A stretch of DNA of 64,000 bases from CAYOSU01 sp964406735 (lineage in GTDB: Bacteria; Bacillota; Clostridia; Christensenellales; CAMQZB01). Positions 17,331 through 25,366 of this stretch are shown here, piece after piece (positions within the stretch are counted from its first letter, which is position 1; every line of letters begins with the position of its first letter). Made by a program: the position numbers and the translations under genes. The stretch covers positions 1 through 64,000 of the forward strand of contig CAYOSU010000008.1 of assembly GCA_964406735.1 (NCBI GenBank), written 5' to 3'. Under the pieces are notes generated by a model, which did not search any database, had not been told where the DNA came from, and saw only the letters and a program-made list of their open reading frames with translations.

Positions 17331-18287
17331 TCAGCGTTCCTTATAGGTATCTCTGAATTTTTTCGGCGTCATGCCGTGCTTTTCACGGAAACGTCTGTGG
17401 AAATAGCTTTTGTTTTCGTAGCCGATAGCGATTATTATTTCCGAAACGTCTGCGTCGGTTGAAAGGAGCAGCTTTTCAGCTTTTTCAAGCCTGCGGTTTA
17501 CGAGCAGCTCCTTGAACGGTATACCGAAAAGCTCTTTAACTTTTCTGCTCGTATACTCTTCCGAAAGCCCGAGCGTTTCGGCGAGCTTTTTCAGCGAGCA
17601 GTCGTTGTAGTGCGAAGCGATGTATTTTTCCGTTTCGGCTTTTATGCGACTGTTTTTTGTGGACTTGTTTTCTTTGCTCACTAAGCAATCGGAGTATTTT
17701 GAAAGGTATGAAAAGAGAAGCTGCAAGCACTGCGAGATGATACCGTAATCTGCCTCCTCGAATGCAAGGGAATATATGAGATTGTCGAGGAGATTTCTTA
17801 TCGGAAACTTGTCCGCAATAGAAAAGTGCATAAACTCAGGCTCGCCGACTGGCTTTACGTTTTCGGCGAAAAAGTCGGCGAAAAGCGAGTTCCCTAAGAG
17901 GTTGCTTCTTATATGGTTCAAAAAAGCGTCTGATAAAATGAAATTTATGCCGATATCGTTCGTTTCTGCACGCTTGATAGCGTGGCGTATGTGCCTGTTC
18001 ATAAGGATAATATCACCCTCGTTCAATACGATCTCCTCACCGCCTATGATATGAGTGATGTTCCCCGAATAAACGTACATCATTTCGGTAAAATCGTGTC
18101 CGTGTTCCGGGAATTTTGCAAAGCGTGTATGAGTCCTGATGTCGACGGGCTTGTCGCTCATCTTATTGCCGAAGACGATAAAATCCCGCCCCGTCGTATA
18201 TATGGCTTTGTCGACGTCTCTACCGGATAGCAAGGACTGCTCTTCCTTGGTAACTTGCGATAATTTTTCAAGTATTTCTTCTCTCAT
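17331..18287 (-). CDS. AraC family regulator with cupin domain
   Basis: The protein has about 318 residues: an N-terminal sugar-sensing cupin (~25-110; FPEHGHDFTEMMYVYSG, LNEGDIILMN) and a C-terminal AraC double HTH (~215-318; GLSEEYTSRKVKELF, ending GMTPKKFRDTY). It is divergent from the rhamnosidase operon and probably its activator. I chose ATG 18287; a consensus promoter (TTGACA-17-TATAAT) ends 7 nt before it, which predicts a leaderless mRNA. The rival start is TTG 18233, which has aaggaag 8 nt upstream. An upstream TTG at 18323 lies inside the promoter -35 and is unlikely. Confidence 0.9.
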   Translation of the reverse strand: MREEILEKLSQVTKEEQSLLSGRDVDKAIYTTGRDFIVFGNKMSDKPVDIRTHTRFAKFPEHGHDFTEMMYVYSGNITHIIGGEEIVLNEGDIILMNRHIRHAIKRAETNDIGINFILSDAFLNHIRSNLLGNSLFADFFAENVKPVGEPEFMHFSIADKFPIRNLLDNLIYSLAFEEADYGIISQCLQLLFSYLSKYSDCLVSKENKSTKNSRIKAETEKYIASHYNDCSLKKLAETLGLSEEYTSRKVKELFGIPFKELLVNRRLEKAEKLLLSTDADVSEIIIAIGYENKSYFHRRFREKHGMTPKKFRDTYKER

Positions 18288-18323
18288 ATCGGAAATTATA
18301 GCGCAAAATAACAAAAATGTCAA
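18288..18323 (-). promoter_or_regulatory. Consensus promoter abutting the AraC start codon
   Basis: Minus strand: TTGACA (18318-18323), 17 nt, TATAAT (18295-18300), then 7 nt to ATG. No Shine-Dalgarno fits between. Confidence 0.75.
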
Positions 18324-18354
18324 TATTAGACACTAATTATGTCAAATTGCAACC

Positions 18355-18382
18355 TTGTTTAACTTATTTTTTGTGATACAAT
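18355..18382 (+). promoter_or_regulatory. Promoter of the rhamnoside operon
   Basis: TTGTTT (18355-18360), 16 nt containing TTTGTG, then TACAAT (18377-18382). Same extended -10 wording (TTTGTGATACAAT) as the fhs promoter. Confidence 0.6.
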
Positions 18383-18412
18383 GATAATATAGAAAAGTGT
18401 AAGGAGAAATAT

Positions 18413-21019
18413 ATGAAGATCTGCAATCTGAGAATAAACGGAAAACGCGGCGGCGTTTACGTTGACGAAAATCCAACGCTGTCATTTTATATCGAAAGCG
18501 AAAACGCAGGCGTAGTACTCAAATCGTTTGCTGCAACGCTTTCAGACGAAAAGGGAAACGTCGTTTGGGAAAGCGGCGAGATAAATGAGGACAGAGGTTA
18601 TATTTCCTCAATAGGCGGCAAATTGCAGCCTTATTCGGCTTATTCCGTCAAGGTCGAAGCGGTAACTTCGGACGGAGAAAAGGACGAAGCAACGGTTGAT
18701 TTTTTGACGGCAAAGCTTGGTGCCGACTTTGATGGCAAATGGCTTACGGACAAAGAGTATTCGTTTGATAAAGGCTCACCCGTGCCGTTTGTATTCAAAA
18801 AGGCATTCGCCGTTAAAAAGCCGCTCAAAAAAGCTGAGATATTCGCAACGGCGTACGGAATCTACGTCTTGACGTTGAACGGCAAGAGAGTAGGCGAGGA
18901 ACGCCTAACGCCGTATTATACGTCGATGAAAAACGTATTGCAGTATCAAGGCTATGACGTTACGAGTGAACTTAAAAATAATAACGAGCTTTACGCCGAG
19001 GTGTCGGGCGGCTGGGCTTGCGGAAGATACGGACTTAACAACACCAATAAAAACTACTCCGACAAGCAATACTTCCTTGCTGACCTTGTTTTGACGTACG
19101 AAGACGGTGAAAGAGAGATCATAGGTACGGACTCTACCTGGCAGATGGCAAGAGGCGGAAGATACGCCTTTGCGGATATTTACGACGGTGTCGTATACGA
19201 TGCAAACGTCGAGCTTAGTGAGCTTAGCTACAAGAACGCCGACGAGGTCGATTGCCCTAACAACGCAAAATTGGCGGTTACGTACGGCGAAAAGGTAGTG
19301 CTTCACGAGGTATTCAAGCCGCAAAGCACCAAGAAGTCCGCAAAGGGATATATCTACGACTTCGGACAGAACCTGGCAGGTCTTGTAAGATTTACCGTAA
19401 ATGCGAAAAAGGGACAGAAGATAACGATCCGCCACGGCGAGATATTGAGCGACGTTGGTGAGATCTGCTACGGACCGCTTCGTAGCGCAAAAGCGACTGT
19501 TGAATACACTGCCAAAGAGGGCAGGCAGACCTTTATTGCCGACCATACCTATATGGGCTATCGCTACGTTGAGGTCATGGGCTGCGATAAGGATGATATC
19601 GAGATTGAAAGCGTTGCGCTTTACTCTGATTTTGACGTTATCGGCGGATTCGAATGCTCCGATCTCTTGTTGACGAGACTTCAGAAAAACATCGAATGGG
19701 GCGGCAAGTCAAACTTCGTAGACATTCCGACCGACTGTCCTCAAAGGGATGAGCGATTGGGCTGGACGGGAGATATAGCTGTCTTCTCGAGGACTGCGGC
19801 GTTCAACTTCGATATGAGTCGCTTCTTTGATAAGTGGCTCAACGACGTTCGCTTGGATCAGACGGCAAACGGCGGCATAGCTGCGGTAATTCCCAAGGCA
19901 GGGATAGGAATGCCGGACCCCAGAAGACACGGAATGGACACTGCACTTTGCGGCTGGGGAGAGTGCTGTATCATGGTGCCTTACGCAGAATACTTGGCAA
20001 GAGGAGATAAAGAGCTTCTTTCCCGTCAATACGAGTCGATGAAAAAGTTTATCGACTGCGTATTTGCGGAAAATATGCTCTCCAAAAAGGGTTATGGCAG
20101 ATATATTTGGGCAAAGCCAATGAATTACGGCGATTGGTGCGCTCCTGAAGAAGCGATGATGCAGTGGTTTGGCAAGCGCAAATGGCTTTATACGATATAC
20201 CTTTTCAACTCGCTGAACAGCATAGCGTTCTTTGCTAAGGTATTAGGGAAAGAGGACGACGTCAAAAAATATACAGAGCTTGCGGAAAACGTAAGGGAAG
20301 CGTTCATAAGAAAGCTTACTAACGGCAAGGGCAAGATGACCAAGGAATTCCAGTCGGGCTACACCTGTGCTTTGACGTTCGGAATATACCCCGACGAGGC
20401 GACGAGAAAGGCGTTTGCCGATAATCTCGCAAGGCTCGTCAAAGAAAAGAACGACCATTTGGCTACGGGCTTTTTGGGAACGCCCTATCTGTTGTTTGCG
20501 CTTTGCGACAACGGTTATAAAGACTTGGCGTACAGAGTACTCATGCAGGACACCTTCCCGAGCTGGCTTTACGAGATAAAGAAAGGCGGCACGACGGTCT
20601 GGGAGCGTTGGGATGCGATACTTGACGACGGAGCGATAAACGACGCACCGTTGCAGGTGTTCAGATACAAAAAGCCAAAGAACAAGGGCGGCGACGGAAC
20701 GCAGGGAATGCTTTCCTTTAACCATTACGCATACGGCGCAGTCGGCGACTTCTTGTATAGAAGAGTTGTCGGCATAGAGGCGGTCGAGCCTACTTATAAG
20801 AGCTTTGTAGTAAAGCCCGAGGTAGGCGGCGGTCTTACCTTTGCAAAGGCTCATACGGAATGTCCTTACGGCAAGATAGCCGCAGGTTGGGAGATAAAGG
20901 ACGGTAAGTTCGAGCTTTCGGTAGAAGTACCTTGCGGAACTGAAGCGAACGTAATAATGCCGTCCGGAAAGACCATGCATGTAGCAAGCGGCAAGCATAT
21001 TTTTAGCGAGGAAATGTAA
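18413..21019 (+). CDS. GH78 alpha-L-rhamnosidase
   Basis: The 868-residue enzyme has the GH78 order: N-terminal Ig-like/rhamnosidase-N sandwiches, an (alpha/alpha)6 barrel and a C-terminal sandwich. The general acid is Glu447 in D-C-P-Q-R-D-E-R-L-G-W-T-G-D, and the general base is Glu731 in T-T-V-W-E-R-W-D, by analogy with characterised members. It removes terminal alpha-L-rhamnose from plant or bacterial glycans and glycosides. No signal peptide is seen, so it likely acts inside the cell. It starts the operon GH78-rhaB-rhaA, with a one-base overlap to rhaB. Confidence 0.93.
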   Translation: MKICNLRINGKRGGVYVDENPTLSFYIESENAGVVLKSFAATLSDEKGNVVWESGEINEDRGYISSIGGKLQPYSAYSVKVEAVTSDGEKDEATVDFLTAKLGADFDGKWLTDKEYSFDKGSPVPFVFKKAFAVKKPLKKAEIFATAYGIYVLTLNGKRVGEERLTPYYTSMKNVLQYQGYDVTSELKNNNELYAEVSGGWACGRYGLNNTNKNYSDKQYFLADLVLTYEDGEREIIGTDSTWQMARGGRYAFADIYDGVVYDANVELSELSYKNADEVDCPNNAKLAVTYGEKVVLHEVFKPQSTKKSAKGYIYDFGQNLAGLVRFTVNAKKGQKITIRHGEILSDVGEICYGPLRSAKATVEYTAKEGRQTFIADHTYMGYRYVEVMGCDKDDIEIESVALYSDFDVIGGFECSDLLLTRLQKNIEWGGKSNFVDIPTDCPQRDERLGWTGDIAVFSRTAAFNFDMSRFFDKWLNDVRLDQTANGGIAAVIPKAGIGMPDPRRHGMDTALCGWGECCIMVPYAEYLARGDKELLSRQYESMKKFIDCVFAENMLSKKGYGRYIWAKPMNYGDWCAPEEAMMQWFGKRKWLYTIYLFNSLNSIAFFAKVLGKEDDVKKYTELAENVREAFIRKLTNGKGKMTKEFQSGYTCALTFGIYPDEATRKAFADNLARLVKEKNDHLATGFLGTPYLLFALCDNGYKDLAYRVLMQDTFPSWLYEIKKGGTTVWERWDAILDDGAINDAPLQVFRYKKPKNKGGDGTQGMLSFNHYAYGAVGDFLYRRVVGIEAVEPTYKSFVVKPEVGGGLTFAKAHTECPYGKIAAGWEIKDGKFELSVEVPCGTEANVIMPSGKTMHVASGKHIFSEEM

Positions 21020-22314
21020 TGGAAGCTTTTCATTTAGCAATAGACATCGGTGCGTCTAGTGGACGGCATATAGTCGGCTGGCGTGAGAACGGTGAGCTTA
21101 AAACGCAGGAGGTATACCGCTTTTCCAATAACGTAAAAGAGGGAAACGGACATCTCGTTTGGGATATCGAGCACCTATTTGACGAAGTCGTTAACGGTAT
21201 CGGCGAGGCGTTGAAAAAATATCAAGTCAAAACCGTTGCGATAGACACTTGGGGTGTTGACTACGTTCTCCTTGACGAGAACGACAAAGAGATAATGCCC
21301 ATGTACGCTTATAGGGACGGCAGGACGGAAGAAGCGGCAAAAAGGGTCCACGAGATAATACCGTTTGAAAGGCTTTACGAAAAAACGGGCACGCAGTTTC
21401 AACCGTTCAATACGATTTATCAGCTGTACGCAGATAAAATGGCAGGACGGCTCGAAAAAGCGGCAGACTTTTTGTTGACTCCCGAGTATTTGAGCTTCAA
21501 ATTGACGGGAGTTAAAAAGCGTGAATATACCATTGCTTCAACGACCGGTATGATAAACGCAAAGACCGGACAGTACGACCTTGATATCGCAAAGGCTCTC
21601 GGCTTTTCGACGGAGCTTTTCAAGGAAGTATCGCAACCTGCGACGATAGTCGGAACGTTGCTTCCCGAGATAACGCAAAGGGTCGGCGGTGACGTAACCG
21701 TCGTTCTTGCGCCATCGCACGATACTGCAAGCGCAGTCGAGGCGATAGACGGCGACGTTGCGTATATTTCGAGCGGCACTTGGAGTCTTATAGGCGTCAA
21801 GGCAGAAAAAGCCGTAACGAGCGAGACGGCGTATAAATATAATTTCGCAAACGAAGGCGGAGTAGGGTACATAAGGCTTCTCAAAAACGTAACGGGACTT
21901 TGGCTCATTCAGAACGTATATAGGGAGCTTGACGAAAAATACTCTTACGCAGAGCTTGCCGATATGGCAAGAACTTCTACCGAGGAAGCCGTTATCGACG
22001 TAAACGAGGATCGCTTTACCGCTCCTTCCGATATGATAAAAGAAATAGAAGATGCGGTAGGCAGGACGCTTGAAGTTAAGGACCTTGCGAAGGTCATCTT
22101 CAAATCACTTGCAATAAAGTACGACGAGGTAATAAAGGAGCTTGAAGAGCTTACCGAAAAGCGTGTCGAGAGTATAACGATAGTCGGCGGCGGTGCAAAA
22201 AACAAGTACCTTAACGAGCTGACGGAAAAACACACAGGCAAAAAAGTCGTTGCGCTTCCTATAGAAGCTACGGCGATCGGCAATCTAAAAAATCAGGAGA
22301 AAGTTATATTATGA
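21019..22314 (+). CDS. rhaB: L-rhamnulokinase, C-terminally shortened
   Basis: The FGGY kinase of 431 residues phosphorylates L-rhamnulose at C1. Rhamnulokinase marks: A-I-D-I-G-A-S-S-G-R at the start, AIDTWGVDYVLLD near residue 74, L-A-P-S-H-D-T-A-S-A with the catalytic Asp, S-S-G-T-W-S-L, and IVGGGAKNKYLNELTE. Characterised RhaB proteins are about 470-490 residues and continue some 40 residues after the P-x-E-A-T-A-I-G-N motif. Here only KNQEKVIL follows before the stop, and those codons form the ribosome binding site and overlap of rhaA. The lost segment could be tolerated or could weaken activity. Confidence 0.92.
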   Translation: MEAFHLAIDIGASSGRHIVGWRENGELKTQEVYRFSNNVKEGNGHLVWDIEHLFDEVVNGIGEALKKYQVKTVAIDTWGVDYVLLDENDKEIMPMYAYRDGRTEEAAKRVHEIIPFERLYEKTGTQFQPFNTIYQLYADKMAGRLEKAADFLLTPEYLSFKLTGVKKREYTIASTTGMINAKTGQYDLDIAKALGFSTELFKEVSQPATIVGTLLPEITQRVGGDVTVVLAPSHDTASAVEAIDGDVAYISSGTWSLIGVKAEKAVTSETAYKYNFANEGGVGYIRLLKNVTGLWLIQNVYRELDEKYSYAELADMARTSTEEAVIDVNEDRFTAPSDMIKEIEDAVGRTLEVKDLAKVIFKSLAIKYDEVIKELEELTEKRVESITIVGGGAKNKYLNELTEKHTGKKVVALPIEATAIGNLKNQEKVIL

Positions 22315-23549
22315 CGAGATTTGAAAATTCAAAGAAATATTTTGAAAACATCGGAGTTGACGTCGAAAAAGCGATAGAAACGCTTGCAACCGTTCCCGTA
22401 GCAGTCCATTGCTGGCAGGGCGACGACGTAGTAGGATTCGATTCGAGAGCGGCTCTCTCGGGCGGTATTCAGACGACGGGTAATTACCCGGGAAAGGCTA
22501 CTACGCCCGAACAGCTCATGGCTGACATAGACAAGGCGTTGTCTCTTATCCCCGGCAAGAAAAAGCTCAACCTTCACGCGAGCTATGCAATTTTTGATGA
22601 GGGTGAAGAAGTCGGTAGAGACAAAATAGAACCCAAGCACTTCAAAAAATGGGTCGAGTTCGCAAAAGAGCGCGGAATGGGAATCGATTTCAATCCGACG
22701 TTCTTCTCTCATCCGATGGTAAAAGACAATCTCACCCTTTCATCCCCCGACGAAGAGGTGAGAAAGTACTGGATCGAGCACGGTAAGCGTTGCGTCGAGA
22801 TCTCCGAGTATTTCGCAAACGAGACGGGTGTTCCGTGCGTAATGAACATCTGGATCCCGGACGGCTACAAGGACGTTCCTGCCGACAGACTTTCTCCGAG
22901 AGCACGCTTCAAAGCGTCCCTTGACGAGATACTTTCCGTTCCTTACGATAAGAGTAAGGTATACGTAACGCTCGAATCCAAGGTGTTCGGTATAGGTCTT
23001 GAAAGCTATACGGTTGGCTCTGCCGAGTTCTGCCTTTCATATTCCGACTATAAGGGCATTACGCCTCTTATGGACAACGGACATTATCACCCGACCGAGG
23101 TCGTTTCTGACAAGATATCGTCCTTGCTTCTCTTCAACGACCATATCGCACTTCACGTAACCCGTGGCGTTCGTTGGGACTCCGATCACGTCGTACTTTT
23201 CGACGATGAGACCAAGGAGATCGCAAAGGAGATCGTAAGAAACGATGCACTCGACAGAGTATTCATCGCAACGGATTACTTCGATGCCTCTATAAACAGA
23301 ATATCCGCTTGGGTAACGGGTGTCAGAAACGTTAAAAAAGCGTTGTTGTTTGCTCTGTTGCAGCCGAGCGACTATATGAAGAAGCTGCAGGACGAGAACA
23401 GGCTCACCGAGCTTATGGTCCTTTCCGAAGAGCTTAAGACGGCGGATATAGGTGCTGTATGGCAGGAGGTATTGAGACGTGAAAACGTCGTTGAAAATTA
23501 CTTCCCCGAGGTAGAAAAATACGAGAAAGAAGTACTTTTGAAAAGATAG
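22311..23549 (+). CDS. rhaA: L-rhamnose isomerase
   Basis: The 412-residue enzyme converts L-rhamnose to L-rhamnulose. Typical segments are VHCWQGDDVVGF near residue 32, GIQTTGNYPG, LNLHASYAIF, D-F-N-P-T-F-F-S-H-P, and the metal-site E-S-K-V and D-N-G-H-Y-H-P-T-E region. Length fits the family. It overlaps rhaB by four bases (ATGA) and uses aggag inside the end of rhaB. The operon lacks the rhamnulose-1-phosphate aldolase (rhaD) and a transporter, which must lie elsewhere. Confidence 0.95.
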   Translation: MTRFENSKKYFENIGVDVEKAIETLATVPVAVHCWQGDDVVGFDSRAALSGGIQTTGNYPGKATTPEQLMADIDKALSLIPGKKKLNLHASYAIFDEGEEVGRDKIEPKHFKKWVEFAKERGMGIDFNPTFFSHPMVKDNLTLSSPDEEVRKYWIEHGKRCVEISEYFANETGVPCVMNIWIPDGYKDVPADRLSPRARFKASLDEILSVPYDKSKVYVTLESKVFGIGLESYTVGSAEFCLSYSDYKGITPLMDNGHYHPTEVVSDKISSLLLFNDHIALHVTRGVRWDSDHVVLFDDETKEIAKEIVRNDALDRVFIATDYFDASINRISAWVTGVRNVKKALLFALLQPSDYMKKLQDENRLTELMVLSEELKTADIGAVWQEVLRRENVVENYFPEVEKYEKEVLLKR

Positions 23550-23562
23550 TATAAAAGCGTAG

Positions 23563-23595
23563 AAAAAGAGTAGGCAACGATTGCCTACTCTTTTT
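23563..23595. terminator. Bidirectional terminator
   Basis: A perfect 15-bp stem AAAAAGAGTAGGCAA (23563-23577) with its complement (23581-23595), three-base loop, between convergent rhaA and AraC. Confidence 0.93.
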
Positions 23596-23621
23596 GCTTT
23601 ATCAAAATGGTTTTGGGAGAA

Positions 23622-24353
23622 TCATTCCTTTGATACGAACTTTTTTGGCGTTTCGCCGTACGCCTTTTTGAACAGTGCGATATACGCACTTTGCGAACAG
23701 AACGAGAGAGTATATACCACTTTAGAGACGCTGTATCCCGACAAAAGGAGCAGCTTGCTCTCTTCTAACTTCCTTGCGAGGATGTATTGCTTTGGCGTTT
23801 TTCCTAAATACTTTGAAAATAGCCTCGTAAAGTGGTTTTCAGAATAACCCGAGAGTGCCGCCAAGTCCTTGACGGATATGTTTTCGTGCAAATGCTTTTC
23901 GATATAATTTATCGTAACTCTGATGTTTTTTGGACAGTTTTTGCCTCTCGAATCGCGAACTGCCTGCGTCAAGATCAGTACCTTTTCGCCGATAAAGCGC
24001 ATTATCTCTTCCGTAGAGTTCATTTCGTCGATAGTGCGGATATATTCGTCCGACAGATTGAACGCTTCCATCTCGTCAAGACCGCCGGCTATTGCAGCAC
24101 GAGTGCCGAGCGTAATAGAGGCAACTGCCCAATACTTAGACTGTCTCAACGGGTCTTTTGAAAGCTTGCCTGCCACAATGCCTTTTTCAAGCAATGAATC
24201 GAAAGCTCGTGCAACGTTTTCGACGTTGCCGTCCGTTACAAACTTATAAAAAGCGTTTTCCTCTGCGGTAGAGGTGTGCGAAACATTGCTTTCGCGCTGG
24301 TCAAATTTATTGGTTTCGGGCGCAACGATAAGCCCTACTTTGTTGTTCGTCAT
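23622..24353 (-). CDS. AraC family regulator
   Basis: The 243-residue protein has a helical N-terminal domain (~20-130) without a recognisable cupin, resembling the sensory region of two-component-like AraC proteins. The C-terminal double HTH (~145-240) reads ISVKDLAALSGYSENHFTRLF and ends G-E-T-P-K-K-F-V. aaagagga on the minus strand precedes the ATG. It is convergent with rhaA; a role in rhamnose control is possible but unproven. Confidence 0.88.
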   Translation of the reverse strand: MTNNKVGLIVAPETNKFDQRESNVSHTSTAEENAFYKFVTDGNVENVARAFDSLLEKGIVAGKLSKDPLRQSKYWAVASITLGTRAAIAGGLDEMEAFNLSDEYIRTIDEMNSTEEIMRFIGEKVLILTQAVRDSRGKNCPKNIRVTINYIEKHLHENISVKDLAALSGYSENHFTRLFSKYLGKTPKQYILARKLEESKLLLLSGYSVSKVVYTLSFCSQSAYIALFKKAYGETPKKFVSKE

Positions 24354-24541
24354 CGTTTATCCTCTTTGTCAAATATTCCCGTGCGATCGGTTTCCGTTGC
24401 ACGACCATTGATATTCATATAGAATAATAGCATAAAACGTGGATATAAGCAATGATTTTATGATATTTGCCTTGTTTTAATTGTATAATATAGCAAATTT
24501 GTGGTGTATAATTGTTTTAACGATATGATGCGGAGGGAAAT

Positions 24542-24664
24542 ATGGAAAGCAAAAGTAAATATCAGGCAACACGAGAAGAGATTGAAAAAGCATTTCTTGC
24601 GGCGGATTTCGGAACGGTCGCAAACTATGAGCCACTCGGCGAGGGGATGTTCAATGCAGCGTAG
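24542..24664 (+). pseudogene. Truncated N-terminus of an aminoglycoside-phosphotransferase-like gene
   Basis: A good ribosome binding site (ggaggg) and ATG start a 40-codon reading frame. Its KYQATREEIEKAFLAADFG and later Y-E-P-L-G-E-G-M-F-N-A-A match the opening of APH/choline-kinase-type phosphotransferases, which continue A-Y. A stop (TAG 24662) appears exactly where the sequence switches to MATE efflux protein coding. The start retains promoter-like TATAAT boxes upstream, so a short peptide may still be made. Confidence 0.65.
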
Positions 24665-25094
24665 CGGGTTATAACTTTGGTGCAAAAAATTATAGAAGGG
24701 TAAAGGAATCCGTGTGTGCGGCGGTTGTGCTTTTGCTCGTTTATGCGGTGGTAGCCTTTGTTGTTTTGGAATTATTCCCGAATAATTTGTTGAGACTGTT
24801 CACGACGAGTAAAGAAACGATAGCGATGTCTGCCTCGTGCTTGACTGTAATTTCGTTGAGCATATTCGTTCACCTGTTTCGAACGTATTAGGCGTTGCTT
24901 TTCAGGCTATGGGGAAGAAATATTCCGCCGCCTTGGTGTTCGTTTCAACACTCGTATTCGTATTGCCTCTGTCTGTCCTTTTGTCAAGCCGCTTTGCTTT
25001 GAACGGTGTATGGTACTCTACCGTCATAGCGAACCCCCTATCAGCGATAGTAGCGATATGCGTTTGGCTTTTCGTCAAGAAAAAGTTGCGGTAA
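24665..25094 (+). pseudogene. MATE efflux protein C-terminal remnant, frameshifted
   Basis: From 24667 the frame reads G-Y-N-F-G-A-K-N-Y-R-R-V-K-E, a hallmark of the middle of MATE transporters, and continues through hydrophobic segments to TAG at 24889. The homology then continues in another frame (SNVLGVAFQAMGKKYSAALV onward) to TAA at 25094, giving the last two membrane helices. So the gene has lost about its first half and carries at least one frameshift. It is joined to the phosphotransferase start, presumably by a deletion. Confidence 0.85.
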
Positions 25095-25116
25095 ACTCCA
25101 ATAATAAAGATCAATT

Positions 25117-25147
25117 CGGCGTCGAAGCGTTCGACGCCGTTTTTTTA
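25117..25147 (+). terminator. Terminator after the MATE remnant
   Basis: Stem CGGCGTCGAA (25117-25126), loop GCG, TTCGACGCCG (25130-25139), then T8. Conserved despite decay of the gene. Confidence 0.92.
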
Positions 25148-25290
25148 TGTGCAAAGCGTGATTACGGTTTCATAGATATATTTTTATGACGGGTTGTGAA
25201 CTGAATTTTGACATAAACTGTAACGTTGTTTGACATTTTTGCAAAAGTGTTAAAAAATAATTAATAATATTGTCAAAAACATTAATATTT

Positions 25291-25322
25291 TGCAATACAA
25301 ATGCGGCGTTTGGTGGGATAAT
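25291..25322 (+). promoter_or_regulatory. TGCAATACA-type promoter of solute-binding protein 1
   Basis: TGCAATACA (25291-25299), 17 nt, GATAAT (25317-25322); transcription start expected near 25329. The rest of the 25148-25290 gap is AT-rich with repeated TTTGACAT words. Confidence 0.6.
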
Positions 25323-25334
25323 ACTCTTGACATA

Positions 25335-25350
25335 TTGCGATATATCGCAA
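25335..25350. promoter_or_regulatory. Perfect 16-bp palindrome, candidate operator
   Basis: TTGCGATATATCGCAA lies between the predicted transcription start and the ribosome binding site of the binding-protein gene. Its size and symmetry suit a dimeric repressor such as TetR; the convergent TetR gene downstream is a candidate partner (inference). Confidence 0.5.
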
Positions 25351-25366
25351 AAAAAGGAGTGAAGAA

